Shown here one piece after another: positions 33,477 to 44,478 of a stretch of 64,000 bases of DNA. The notes beneath the pieces are model-generated. The model was not told where the DNA came from, did not search any database, and worked only from the letters and a program-made list of their open reading frames with translations. Every line of letters starts with the position of its first letter. Positions within the stretch are counted from its first letter, which is position 1. A program made the translations under genes and the position numbers. The DNA comes from Pseudogymnoascus destructans (lineage: Eukaryota; Ascomycota; Leotiomycetes; Thelebolales; Thelebolaceae): the NCBI RefSeq assembly GCF_001641265.1, contig NW_020167523.1:806001-870000 (forward strand), in the 5' to 3' direction.

Positions 33477-36452
33477 CTACTCATCCCCCAGCGGCTCCAT
33501 CGGCTCTACATTCCAAATACTCTCCGCATACTCACTAATACACCTATCACTCGTAAAGAAACCCATCCTCGCCACTGCCAAAATACACTTCCCCACCCAC
33601 TCCTCCTGGTCCTTATACGCCTGATCCACCAACTCCTGCGTTTGGACATAACTATGAAAGTCGTCCGAAACAAGGTAATAGTCCCCATGATCCTCCACCG
33701 CCGTGATCAAGGCGGCGAAGTTGTCAGCGGGACCAAAGGCATTGGTGCGGATGAAGGCGAAGACGGCGGCGAGGGAGGGGTCTAGGGGCGTGGTGCTGTA
33801 GGTGTGGGAGTGGCGCAGGTCTTCGACGTCTTCGGCGAGGTTGCCGAAGAGGAAGATGTTTTGCTCGCCGATTTCGCGGGTTATTTCGATCTGGGGAGGT
33901 TAGCTTAGGGTAGGGTGGTAAGGGGTAAGGGGTTTAGAATGGGGAAGAGGGGAAAACGGGGACTCACGTTAGCGCCGTCGCAGGTCCCGATGATAAGACC
34001 ACCGTTGAGGACGAACTTCATGTTGCTAGTTCCCGAAGCCTCGGTGCCAGCTGTGGAGATGTGCTCGCTCACGTCGCTGGCGGGGATGATGACCTCAGCC
34101 TTGCTGACATTGTAGTCCGCGATGAAAATAACCTTGAGCAGGTCACCGACATCCTTGTCGTTGTTGACGACAGCTCCAACGCTGTTAATCAGGTGAATGA
34201 TGGATTTAGCCATCCAGTAGCCAGGTGCTGCTTTCCCGCCGAAGATAGACACTCTCGGGGCAAACTTCTTGCGCTCTTCGGGCGAGAGGGACTTGATAGT
34301 GATGTATCGGTGGATGACTCCGAAGATGTTCATCTGCTGGCGCTTATACTCGTGTATACGCTTGACCTGGATATCAAAGAGGGCGTTGGGATTGACGACG
34401 ACGCCGGTCGTATCCTTGATGTGTCTAGCAAGTCTGACTTTGTTGGCAAGCTTGATCTCAGCCCATTCTTTCTTGAATTCCTTGTCGTCCACAAACTCCT
34501 CAAGCTTGTTCAGCAAAGTGAGGTCCTTGAGGAACCCAAGGCCGCCAGTCTTGGAAGCGATAAGCTCCGAGAGGCGAGGATTGGCCTGGTGCAGCCATCT
34601 GCGCGGGGTGATGCCGTTGGTGACATTCGTGAAGCGGTCAGCTCCGAAAATCTTGACAAAGTCTTTGAAGATCGTAGTCTTAATAAGATCCGAATGGAGC
34701 TCAGCAACTCCATTAACCTTGTGAGAACCGACAATAGCCAAATAAGCCATGCGGATCATCTTGGGAGATGATTCTTCAATGATAGACACGCGAGCCAGTA
34801 ACTCACGCTCCTTTGGGAACTTACGCTCCACAGCCTGCAGGAAGAAGAGGTTGATATCATAGATGATCTGCAGATGTCTCGGAAGGAGGTTCTGGAACAA
34901 TGGAACGGACCACTTCTCCAGCGCCTCAGGAAGAACAGTGTGGTTGGTGTAGCCAAATGTCTTGGTAACGATGGTCCAGGCATCCTCCCACTCGAGGCCT
35001 TCGAGATCAATCAGGATGCGCTGCAGCTCAACAATGGCAAGAGTTGGGTGGGTGTCATTCAGCTGGATGGCAACCTGGTCAGGGAATTCCTTCCAGGCAC
35101 GCTTGCTCTTCTTGAATCGCCGCACGATATCATACAATGAAGCAGCGACCCAGAAATACTGTTGCTTCAAGCGGAGCTCCTTGCCACGTTCGAGGTTATC
35201 ATTGGGGTATAGGACAGCAGAAATGGTCTCAGCTCGCTGCTCGTCAGCGACAGCGCTAGAAAACAGTAATGTTAGTTTAGACAAAATAGTATGGCTTCGA
35301 TAAACTTGCCTCTCGTAGTCACCACTGTTGAACTTCTGGAAATCGAATTCTCCACTTGCTGCTTTGCTCGACCAAAGACGCAGGTTGTTCACAACCGAAG
35401 TGTCGAAACCTGGAATGGGAACATCGTATGCAGTAGCCTTCACAAGTTCTCCTCCTTCCCACACAGCGCGACTCTTGCCATTCTCATCATGATACTTCCT
35501 GACCTCGCCATGGAATTGGATCTGTGAAGAATAAATCAGCCTCATAGTCCCACTTCAAGTTTCATCCAAAGAGTTTCTCACATCGACAACAACATCGTGT
35601 CTGGGAAACTCCCAGGGATTGAAGTCCAACCAGTAATCCGGAACCTCAACCTGGTATCCATCCACAATCTCCTGCTTAAAAATGCCATAACGATACCTCA
35701 GCCCATATCCCCAAGCGGGGTAATTGAGCGATGCCAAACTATCCAAAAAGCACGCCGCAAGGCGACCAAGACCGCCATTACCAAGCGCAGCATCATGTTC
35801 CTGCTCGATAATATCCTCAATTCGGAAGCCCAGATCCGCCAGCCCCTCTACAATCACCTATTAGCCTTTCCCAACCTTCACGCCATCAGGAGACTCACCC
35901 TTAGCCACGTTCTTCAGCCCAACATTCAACATAGCATTATCCAGTGCCCTCCCCATCAAGAACTCAAGCGAGAGGTAATACACCCTCTTCCCATCCGCGA
36001 AGGTTTGTCTCTGCTGCGTACGATTCCACTCTGTGATCAGGCGGTTTCGGAAGGCCAGACTGGCAGCGGCATACGCGGCCGTTTCGTCGCAGTTGAACAT
36101 GCTGCGCGCAAGCGTTGTCTCGACATGGCGGACGACTTCCTTCTCGAAATCCTCGGTGGTCGTGAAGGGTTGCGTGTGGTACTTCATCCAGGCGGTACGC
36201 TGGTTCTCCGGGATGGAAGCTGTGATGGGGGGAAGTGGTGTGAGTTTATGTTTGATAAACAGGCTAGAGGGGCAGATGGGGAGAATAGCTACCTTCGACG
36301 CTCTTAATCTCGCCAGCTCCAAAGCCGGTCAAAGTCCTCTTATGCTTTGGGCGAGTAAAACCTGGTGGTCCAACCGGACCTCTGAGGTCAGAGATAGGAG
36401 CACAAGTGCTTGGGCGACGTTCACGGGGCGGTGGTGGAGTGGGCGTCGCCAT
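33477..36452 (-). CDS. GPH1: Glycogen phosphorylase
   Basis: Six exons (36293-36452, 35899-36219, 35582-35847, 35310-35521, 33968-35255, 33477-33890) give 886 residues. Hallmarks are EFLMGRALDNAMLNVGLKN, GNGGLGRLAACFLDSLASL, WGYGLRYRYGIFKQ, the active-site ITPRRWL and FDIQVKRIHEYKRQ, and the PLP lysine in TEASGTSNMKF with NGGLIIGT. The enzyme releases glucose-1-phosphate from glycogen in the cytosol. Four introns are ordinary GT-AG. The intron at 35256-35309 starts with GC (AG|GCAAGT) and ends CTAG; it is 54 bases long and free of stops, so reading through would add 18 residues in frame. Excising it gives YESAVADEQRAETISAVLYP, the expected sequence. Confidence 0.96.
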
Positions 36453-37594
36453 GATGAATGGTTGATGAATGGAATTGATAAGATGATGAAAATAATAGAA
36501 GAGAAGAGAGCAGGAGCTCTCTCGATCAAAGGCGGTTGGGTCTTAATATATACGGTGTCGTCCGTCTTGGAAGTGGGAAAGCGGGCTGGCTGGAGGAGTC
36601 GTGCGGGGCTGATGTATGCAGCTGTCAGCACGTTTTGGCAACAGCTCCCGCGCTCTTCACTTATCGGGGCAGCTGCTGATTGATGTCTTCTCCTACAATA
36701 AGAGACAACGCTGGAATGTTACACGCGTAAATTAAATACACATAAGCACGGTGTAAGCTTTGGAGTTTTGATTTTATATTTATCGTTATTATCGCTATTG
36801 ACCACCAACAGCGCGTTGGTACAGCTCAGTAGGGCCCATGTACATCCCCCGAGCTCTTATCGGTGTCGTCATGTTGGACATGATGATCCATTCGCCTGTC
36901 ACTCCAGCACGGGCCAGTACGCGAACGGATCCGCCTAGCTGCCTGAACAATGCAGCTCCGTCTCACATTGCTGTTCTGGGGTTGGCTGATCCTACAGCTT
37001 CAACTCAGCGATGCATGCAGGGCGTGAGACTTTGGTGATAGCTTTGTGTCGAAGCAGCCGGCATTTCAAAAGCGTCACCATTGTACTGCAACTCTCGTTT
37101 CTTCGGTTGGATCATCAAGCGTAGCATAATATTATCTGATGCTCCCCACGCTTTGGGTCTGCCGTCCAGGCGTTGCGAGACATATAACCATCTCATATCT
37201 TAATAGCTTTCGCTCAACAAGGCTCTCCTCCTCTTCCTCTTCCACCTATTTATCCCCACAAACAATACAAAATACTTCAATGGGTATGCCACGTGCAGTG
37301 TCAACGACGACTGCTCTCCAAACTCTGCCTCCCTCCCATCCCCATAAAATCCAAAATCCAAAAATAAAATAAAAGTTAAGATGTGCTCCCGTTTTGTGAC
37401 TAATTGTTAAGACGCGCCCATAAAGCCGTGCCAAGGATGGTGGTGGTGGCTATTCGACAGCTGCGCCATAAACTCCGTCTGCGAGGCCCCTGGGGAGAGA
37501 GACGCCTGCAATTTCTGCTACCCTGTTCGTGAAAAAAAAAAAAATTGAAAAATTGAAAAATTGAAAAATTCATATGCATGCATTATATCGCCAC
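36453..37594. other. Intergenic, GPH1 upstream and G-alpha 3' side
   Basis: About 1.1 kb. I see a short A-rich tandem repeat at 37527-37571 and no supported gene. Confidence 0.5.
37527..37571 (+). repeat. Poly-A and AAAAATTG tandem repeat
   Basis: A run of A residues followed by four TTGAAAAA-like units just past the stop codon of the G-alpha gene (in its 3' flank). Confidence 0.75.
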
Positions 37595-38918
37595 TCAAAG
37601 AATGCCCGAGTCTTTCAGGGCATTCTGTAGAATCGTCTCCTTCACTGCGGCGAAAACTAGTCGGATATTCGACGTATCGGTGGCCTGTGTGAGACTTTTG
37701 ACGCTGTTAGTTCGGTGCTAGGTTGCAGGTTGGGGGTGGACTTACTGAGGATATAAATTCAGATGAGCTCTGTTGACTTGGTTGAACCGCCACAAAAGAT
37801 ACTTTGCAGCTCTATTCACGTCGTTGCCACCAGAATAGTCGGGAAAGTAATTCCCTAATGGTGACCTGCCCAGCTTTTGCTTGAACAGATCGAACTTGTT
37901 GAGGAATAGAATGATACTGGTCCTCATAAACCATCGCGAATTGACGACCGAATCGAAAAGCACCAAACTCTCCATCATTCGGTTCTGAGACTGTTAGATT
38001 TTGACTTGCAACGGCCGCAGTGCTAGACATACCTGATTACTCTCTTCGAGCAATACTTGATCGTACTCGCTTAATGCTACGCAGAAGATGATAGATGTGA
38101 CATTTTCGAAGCAATGAATCCATTTCTTCCTTTCACTCCTCTGCCCGCCGACATCGAACATGCTATTAAAGGGTCAGTATGCATCCAAGGCGGGGTTGAT
38201 ATCATGTGTGCTCACTGTATGCCTAACTGGCCCATCGAAAATCTCGTCTCGTATATACCTGTGGTCTTTGTTCTAGCTCTGAGGACATCGGCCTCAGTGG
38301 GAATGTATTCCGGTGCTGATATTCTCAGTGACTCTTCGAAGAAACTGAAACAATTTGTTAGCATAGCCAAGGTATTGCGAGTACGGAAAACCTACTATGG
38401 TGCAGAATCCATCATGTAGAATTCGCTTTGCCTCTGTAACAAAAGCTCCATATTGGGATCTTTCCATAGCGACATCACGGCCGTTCCAATTTTCGAGTCT
38501 AAGGGGATATGTGGATCTGGATCGACCTGGTAGTCAACGAGAAAGTCGCAATATTCGATGTTCTCCGGGTTCTTTGGCAATATGTCAAATTGCCTCATGG
38601 CTCCAACCAATGCCTTGGCACAGTCGATGAGATTCTTGTAGATCGTCAGTCGATATAACGCCAATTCATCCATCGAATATCCATTCTGATGGATAATCTT
38701 CATCTGTTTCACGATCGTTGACTTCCCACTTTCTCCAGAACCTACCAACGTATCAGTTATCTGCCAGATCGCCAAAGTCATCAAAACCCACCAAGTAATA
38801 GGATCTTGCATTCCCGTCGTAGACGTCGTGCATCCGCAGCGATCCTCTCATCTATCATCTGGCTCTTCTTTTTCAACTCGGCCTCCTCGCCGCCATTCGT
38901 GCTCATACACACACCCAT
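37595..38918 (-). CDS. GNA3: Heterotrimeric G-protein alpha subunit, class III
   Basis: Six exons (38792-38918, 38396-38741, 38216-38344, 38033-38162, 37746-37984, 37595-37694) give 356 residues. The start MGVCMSTNGGEE carries the Gly2 myristoylation and Cys4 palmitoylation sites. G-boxes are LLLGSGESGKST, RARTKTTGIYE, FDVGGQRSERKKW, ILFLNKFDLF and the TQATDTSN box, and the C-terminus is KDSGIL. The NSRWFMRTSII segment and the LTQATDTSNIRLVFAAVKET end match the fungal Gna-3/GpaB/Gpa2 class, which couples nutrient receptors to adenylate cyclase and cAMP-PKA signalling at the plasma membrane. Both arginine (switch I) and glutamine (switch II) needed for GTP hydrolysis are present. Confidence 0.96.
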
Positions 38919-39965
38919 CTTGGCCGTGGGGGCTACGGTGTGCGCAAGAGCCCCGCGCAGGGAGTTAGATCCAAAGCGATGGATCTACCAATTGGGTGCA
39001 ACGTGTCTGCACCGCCGACGGGAAGGAAGCACGCTGCCACGGATGGTGGCTCTTCCGGTCGTTGATGGTTCGCTGCACGCTGTGGCTGTTTGTCGAGCTT
39101 GGGTCGGGCTGGGCGTTACGGAGGATGACGGCAGGGGTCCGAGTGCGGCTATAGCGACCGCGCGGTTTGAAACAATGCGATATTCGCGAGCACCGCAGTG
39201 CGAACCTCGGACGGCGATGGAGTGATGGGGTTTCGAGAGTGCGAATACGTGTCGTGTTTCTCGTTTCGCGGCCACTTCACGGCTGGTCCTAGTGTGGATG
39301 AGGCTGATTGCGCGGTATTCGCCCCGAGGGAGGCTTAACTTAGCGATGATGATGAAGGTGGCGACTATTCGAGCGATCGAGCGGGCGTAGATGTCGCTGT
39401 TGTCGAGTATGCTAATGGCGATGATTATTGAACCGGTAGACTTGGTCGACTTGGTTGGTCATGGAGGTGTGGATGTCGTCAGTTAACGATGGGTCTGCGG
39501 GTGCCAAACAAAGCGTGTGGCGGAGAGCACGGACTGCTGCAACACCACTACCACACCCTAAAGCTAAGCTGCCCCCGCCCCCAACAATTTGAGCCTGGAT
39601 TGATTTCCTCAGGCACCATTGGGTTGACTCGGTGTAAAACATATGATATGTTACAGTTTATCATGAAAGATCATCAGTATCTGTACACTCGGAGTATCTC
39701 ATTCCCGACACTCGGGACTGTTCTTCAAGAAGAGGCATTATTTGCTATTATATGGTGTGCAAAAAACTCGTTTCTTTTGAGGCTTAAATTATATAATACA
39801 TGCTCCCCGCGAGCTCTATTTGCACATTACTCATACATATCTACATCTTAAATCATCTATAGGCTGTAAAAATAGAATATCTACAAAACCCAATGCACAT
39901 CGACCATGGGCTTAACTCCCCTCTACAATATTTACTCCGCACCTCGTATAATAATCACGTCGCTT
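38919..39965. other. Intergenic, G-alpha upstream region
   Basis: About 1.05 kb between the G-alpha start and the 3' end of the CLD1-like gene. Likely the promoter and leader. No supported gene. Confidence 0.5.
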
Positions 39966-41610
39966 CTACAGTTCCCCGCTCTGCTCCCTCTGCTTCTTCA
40001 GATCCCGCTTCGTCTCCTCCATCTCCCTCCGTATCACCTCGTTAAAGTCCTCATACCCGTCTAGATACAAATGATGCCCAGCTTTCTGAATTATTACCAC
40101 CCTCGCGCTCCCGTGCTCTTCCTGCTTCTCCCGAGGAGTCGCCGTCGCTAGCGCTGCGGCCTTAGCTTCCTTAAGCTTTTGTTCCGCTGCGAGCCCGCCC
40201 GCAACGTCCATCCAGTCATTCTCACCGTACATCATGATAACCGGGTAGCCAGTCTCTCGCTTTACAGGCTCCGCAGCCGATGATGGTGCACTGGAGAGCC
40301 CGAGAGGTTGCCTGCCCACGTTTTGTATACGGTTGATCAGAGGACTACGCGCGAATGCTCCGGGTGCGAGGATATAGGCGAGTGCGTACTCGCCGCTTCC
40401 ACGTTGCCTAAAGAGAGAGTAGGCGTACTCGTGCAGGGCTTGTGCCTCGGTTTCTGGGAGGTGACTGAAGCGGCGGGATGTCCATCCTGACACAAATCGA
40501 GGGCCCAATGGTCCTGCCCAACGCACAATGCTGAAGGGGGACACATTGGCGTCCCAGAGGTAGCTTGCCCACTTCGGAATTCGGCGGCGAGGTGGATCGT
40601 CCGAAGTTGATTCCACAGTTCCTTGCATCTTGCCGTTGCGGGCACCATTGCTCCCGTTCGACGGCTTGTTTACAATGTCCTCTTCTTGGTCTTGAAGGAC
40701 TTCATTCTCAATAGTAGACTGGTCAGGTATTTCTGCTTTCGTTGCGTAGGGATCTGCTGGAATGCCGACTGGAGAAGCTAGGATCAGCTTGTTCAAGTGG
40801 CCTGGGTATTTCAGCGCATATGCAACGGCCATATATCCACCCATGCTGTGTCCGAGAAGCGTGAATTTGTCGATTTTGCGCAGGACACGCCACTCTTCCA
40901 ATGCATCAATGAACCAATTCTCAGCTTCTGTAATCTTGCCCTGTTGGTCCTTTGCATTCACTTTGAAAGGTGGCCGTGTGCTTCGGCCCATTCCCAGCAT
41001 ATCGAGAGCATATAGTTTCAGGCCCTTAACGCGGCTTATGCCCTCGAAGTTCTTGTAAAAGAAGCCCAGGCCTGCTCCGTATCCGTGAAGCATGACTAGG
41101 TTCTCCTCCACCTCTTCTTCTTCTCTCTCGACGGAGAACTCGTTCAGGGCTCGGTTCTTGCCATCTAGTTGGACCATCATTGATCGCCAGGATCGTGGCC
41201 CGAATGGGTCGTTCATTGAGGTTGTCCGCACCGGAGTTGCAGCTCGGTTGGGATCAGGGTTATAGGACATTGGCGCCTCATCACTCGAGGTAGCATAAGT
41301 TCCCGTCTGCGTATGGGTGGGAGGCTGGCGGAGGTGAGGAACGAAGGAGAGGACATTATGCTCAGCGATTGCTGGCGAAACCGTGGCCCACTGGATAGAT
41401 GTTAGAGACGCGCAGATTTCAGATGGAGGGGTTTCCTACCCATTGATTAAACGCTTCCTTATAACCTAATGGGAAATATTGGGTAAAGCGAGGAGCTTGG
41501 CTTGGTATCTTTGGGGCGGCGGTTGCCTCTCTGGTGCGCTCCGAGGCGAATATCGGCTTTGCGCCATGGCGCGTAGCATCCTCCTCCGAGTGAGTTGCTG
41601 GGGAAGGCAT
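39966..41610 (-). CDS. CLD1: Alpha/beta hydrolase, CLD1/ABHD4-5 type lipase
   Basis: Two exons (41440-41610 and 39966-41390) give 531 residues from ATG 41608-41610. The intron (GTAGGA...ATCCAG) joins FNQW to ATVSPAIAEHNVLSF in frame. The hydrolase core has LVMLHGYGAGLGFFYKNF, LDMLGMGRSTRP, the nucleophile elbow LLGHSMGGYMAVAYAL, YGENDWMD (acid) and AGHHLYLDG (catalytic His within the family's HX4D motif). Yeast Cld1 is the mitochondrial cardiolipin-specific deacylase; relatives include Ict1 and metazoan ABHD4/5. The frame upstream of the ATG is open and looks like a presequence (LLLRSTT..LRHL) but has no ATG, so a further 5' exon is possible. Confidence 0.85.
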
Positions 41611-42391
41611 TGAGGAGTAGGCTTGATGCTTTTGCGTTGTGGGAGAAACTATGAGGCCCGAGAGGTGACGAAGGGCTACTGTGTCACAAGTTGTTGAGCG
41701 CAGTAACAGCGCCGTGCTGGGATACAACTTGAATGACGGAGGGGTGGCGCGACTGAGAGACAGCGTTACCCGTCACTCAATCGCAACTACCGGAAATATA
41801 TATATATATAGTGTATGCGTGCTATGCACAGACTGCTGCGGCCTTATCAAGTCTCGTTCTTCTCCGAAACGTACTCAACGGTGTGCCTTGTGGCTAAATT
41901 TTTCGTTATGTCCGTTGGGTTTAAGTTAAGGCCGCCGCTGACCGTGGTACGTGTACACAATCCGCGCCTGCCTGGGTCCATGGACCCTTGCACGTGTCAT
42001 CATCCAGACAAAAGAGGCTCCGGAAGCCCCGATTTCATGTGCCGCGCGCGTTAGGCCCCGAGAGTTTATCCGATCTCCGCCCACGAAGCTTAAACTCGGA
42101 CAAGGATATCTATAGCAAGCACCTCTATGACGTTCGTCCCTACCTCTCTGTACCGTTTTTTAGCTTTATTTATACAGCAGTGAATATTTTTGAGGTGCTG
42201 AGAGTTGTTCGAATCGAAAGCGCATTCTTTGATCCATTGCAGAACTATTTCCTGGCGACTGCCAGCGACGTAGTGAGAGAACGAAAGCCGAGGATACGAG
42301 AGATTCTTTCTTGCGACGGCCATGCTGCAATAGCACCTCCTACGAACGGCCCAACTCGATACCTGTGTCTTGCATATAGGCACAGCGCAAC
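41611..42391. promoter_or_regulatory. Divergent promoter, CLD1-like and SPO7 genes
   Basis: 781 bases with a short AT dinucleotide run (about 41797-41812). The 5' part may hold an unrecognised leader exon of the CLD1-like gene. Confidence 0.45.
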
Positions 42392-43831
42392 ATGTCGGAA
42401 ACGAGGCTCGACCAGATCGTCAAGGGCGCACCACAAGGCGACGCGCCCTCAGCGGATACGACAACCTCTTCTGGAGTCGCTGACCCTCTCGCACATCTAC
42501 CGTCTTCTCCTCCACAGATATACCTAAACCTTCTTATCCTCGAAGCGTCATTGCGCGCACAATACCTCGAGCTTCGCGCACGGCGGCGACAACACACGTT
42601 TTTTCTGACCCTCCTCGCACTTTGGACGGGATACTTTTCTTACGCCTTGTTTCTGGCGCCTAGAGAAGATGGGAGTGGTGTCGGAGGCTCTGTATATTGG
42701 GTGGTAGAGGTGGCGGAGAAGGTCTGCTTGATGGGTGGCGTTGTTACTGCAGTGCTGGTTTGGGGAACAGGACAGTGGGAGCGAGGAATTCGATGGCCGC
42801 GCCGATGGGTTGGAGTCACAAACCGCGGCCTCAGAGGGTTCAATTACAAGATCGTTGTGGTCAAGGGGCCCTGGTGGAAAGAATGGGTGTCAACCTTTTC
42901 ATTCTTCTTTTCCTCCGGCCTCTTACTCAACAACGGCTCCTCTACATATCGTTACATACCGCCCTCCATATCCAACCCGACCCCGCAATCAAACCGCAAT
43001 TCTACCAGCGGCCTACCAAAAATTGCCGAGCATGTCCCATCAAAAGGGCACGAAGAAGATCTCTCGCCCGGCGGCGACACCATATCGTTATTACTGCTAC
43101 CCAAGCCATTCTCCCCCACCTTCCGCGAAAACTGGGACCTCTATCGCACCGAATACTGGGAGCGCGAGAACGAGCGCCGGCGAGTCCTCCTCCAAAAGCT
43201 CCGCAAGTACGAGCGTGAGCATGCCAAGAAACTAAGTTGGTGGAAGAAATTACTCGGGGCGCAACCGGTTTTGACGGCGAAGGATATCGAGAAGCACGGC
43301 CATCACCATAATCAGAGCGTTCATAGAACGGGTCACCTAGGCTTACCAGCGGACAAGGAGAAGAGGCTTCGAAGCGGAAGCGTGCGGTCTGGGAGCCATT
43401 CGAGGACGAACTCGAAGAGTAACACTCCTACACCAAGTGTTAGAGGAGAAGATGAGGGCGGTGGAAGTAACACCCATAGCCGTCGCAGCAGCACAGCCTC
43501 GTCAACAGCGGGCAGGAAGAAGAGGCCCAGCAGCAACTTAAGCTCGTCTACCGCCACGACTACACGGGGTCCAAGGGAACTATGGCCAGCGACTAGCGTC
43601 GGCTCGTTATCCGCCGCGAGCGCTAGTGAAAAGGAGGAGTCGAGGAGCACTACGCCAGAACTTGCGAAGAGGGAAATACACCCAACAAGCAGTTTTACGA
43701 GTGATGCGAGCGTGGAGAGTGGTGATGGGGAGGCCAAGGAGAAAGAGGTGGAGCCGCGAAGGGTGACCAGTAGGGCTAAACCGCAGGACAATGCGGAGGG
43801 CGAAGCCATATATGTTAAAACTGAGATATGA
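42392..43831 (+). CDS. SPO7: Spo7-like regulatory subunit of the Nem1 phosphatase
   Basis: A single exon of 479 residues. The N-terminal half carries the Spo7 signature: IYLNLLILEASLRAQYLELR, a first membrane span (FFLTLLALWTGYFSYALFL), a second (VCLMGGVVTAVLVWGTG), then RGLRGFNYKIVVVKGPWW and a LLLPKPFSPTFRENWDLYR box. The C-terminal 170 residues are a Ser/Thr/Arg-rich disordered tail. Spo7 anchors the Nem1 phosphatase at the nuclear envelope and ER, where it dephosphorylates the lipin Pah1 and so balances membrane lipid and triacylglycerol synthesis. This protein is longer than the yeast one because of the tail, as is usual in filamentous fungi. Confidence 0.9.
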   Translation: MSETRLDQIVKGAPQGDAPSADTTTSSGVADPLAHLPSSPPQIYLNLLILEASLRAQYLELRARRRQHTFFLTLLALWTGYFSYALFLAPREDGSGVGGSVYWVVEVAEKVCLMGGVVTAVLVWGTGQWERGIRWPRRWVGVTNRGLRGFNYKIVVVKGPWWKEWVSTFSFFFSSGLLLNNGSSTYRYIPPSISNPTPQSNRNSTSGLPKIAEHVPSKGHEEDLSPGGDTISLLLLPKPFSPTFRENWDLYRTEYWERENERRRVLLQKLRKYEREHAKKLSWWKKLLGAQPVLTAKDIEKHGHHHNQSVHRTGHLGLPADKEKRLRSGSVRSGSHSRTNSKSNTPTPSVRGEDEGGGSNTHSRRSSTASSTAGRKKRPSSNLSSSTATTTRGPRELWPATSVGSLSAASASEKEESRSTTPELAKREIHPTSSFTSDASVESGDGEAKEKEVEPRRVTSRAKPQDNAEGEAIYVKTEI

Positions 43832-44476
43832 TACGCTATAGATGTACTCTTAGTGATTAGGGAATGAAACTATTATAATATACGCTGCGTTTGCTCTTTA
43901 TCGCAGTGATAGTTGCCACAGTGAAATTATTTGCCACAGTGTGAACGATTCGAATTGACCAGCTTCACCGTTGCTTGTGGGATAGTCAAAACTCCCAAGT
44001 TGACAATCATCGTCGGCTTCGGTCTTCGGAGTTTCCGAGCACAGTAAACGGCCCAAATGTTTGTAATCAACGACGTCCTCTGTCCTGCCGATTCGGTCAT
44101 CATGATTTGGAAGATCCACATCTAGATCCAATTCACGACTCGGGTGCCCTGCGTATTATCCACGGCTCTAATAATACCCACCTCGGTTTTGGCAGCTGCA
44201 TGGACGGCGCAGTTCATTGGAGCTATTACCAACTCGTGGCCTCTCGCTCGCTCGTCTCGCCTTTCGGGCCATAACGACCCCTCTCTCTCCAGCAGCCCGA
44301 TCGTCTGCCAGTTATTGTTCTTGCCTGTGGCTGCATATGACGGACATGAGTATGTTCAGTAGAGGGCGTTGTGGGGGCTTTGCTTTCAAACCAAGGATTT
44401 GTAAATCATCAGTTATCAACAGGGTTAGCACAAATAATCATAATAATCATGACATTCAAAATAGTCAAATATTACA
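43832..44476. other. Left border of the transposon island
   Basis: 645 bases between SPO7 and the first transposon. No supported gene. AT-rich motifs with ATCATAATAATCATGA appear at about 44436-44452, similar to sequence bordering the other insertions. Confidence 0.5.
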
Positions 44477-44478
44477 TA

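Noticed and set aside
34061..34771. Long plus-strand frame opposite GPH1
   Set aside because: It is antisense to the catalytic region of glycogen phosphorylase and has no recognisable domain.
38985..39275. Minus-strand open frame upstream of the G-alpha gene
   Set aside because: No domain, no splice partner and biased composition; more likely G-alpha leader or promoter.
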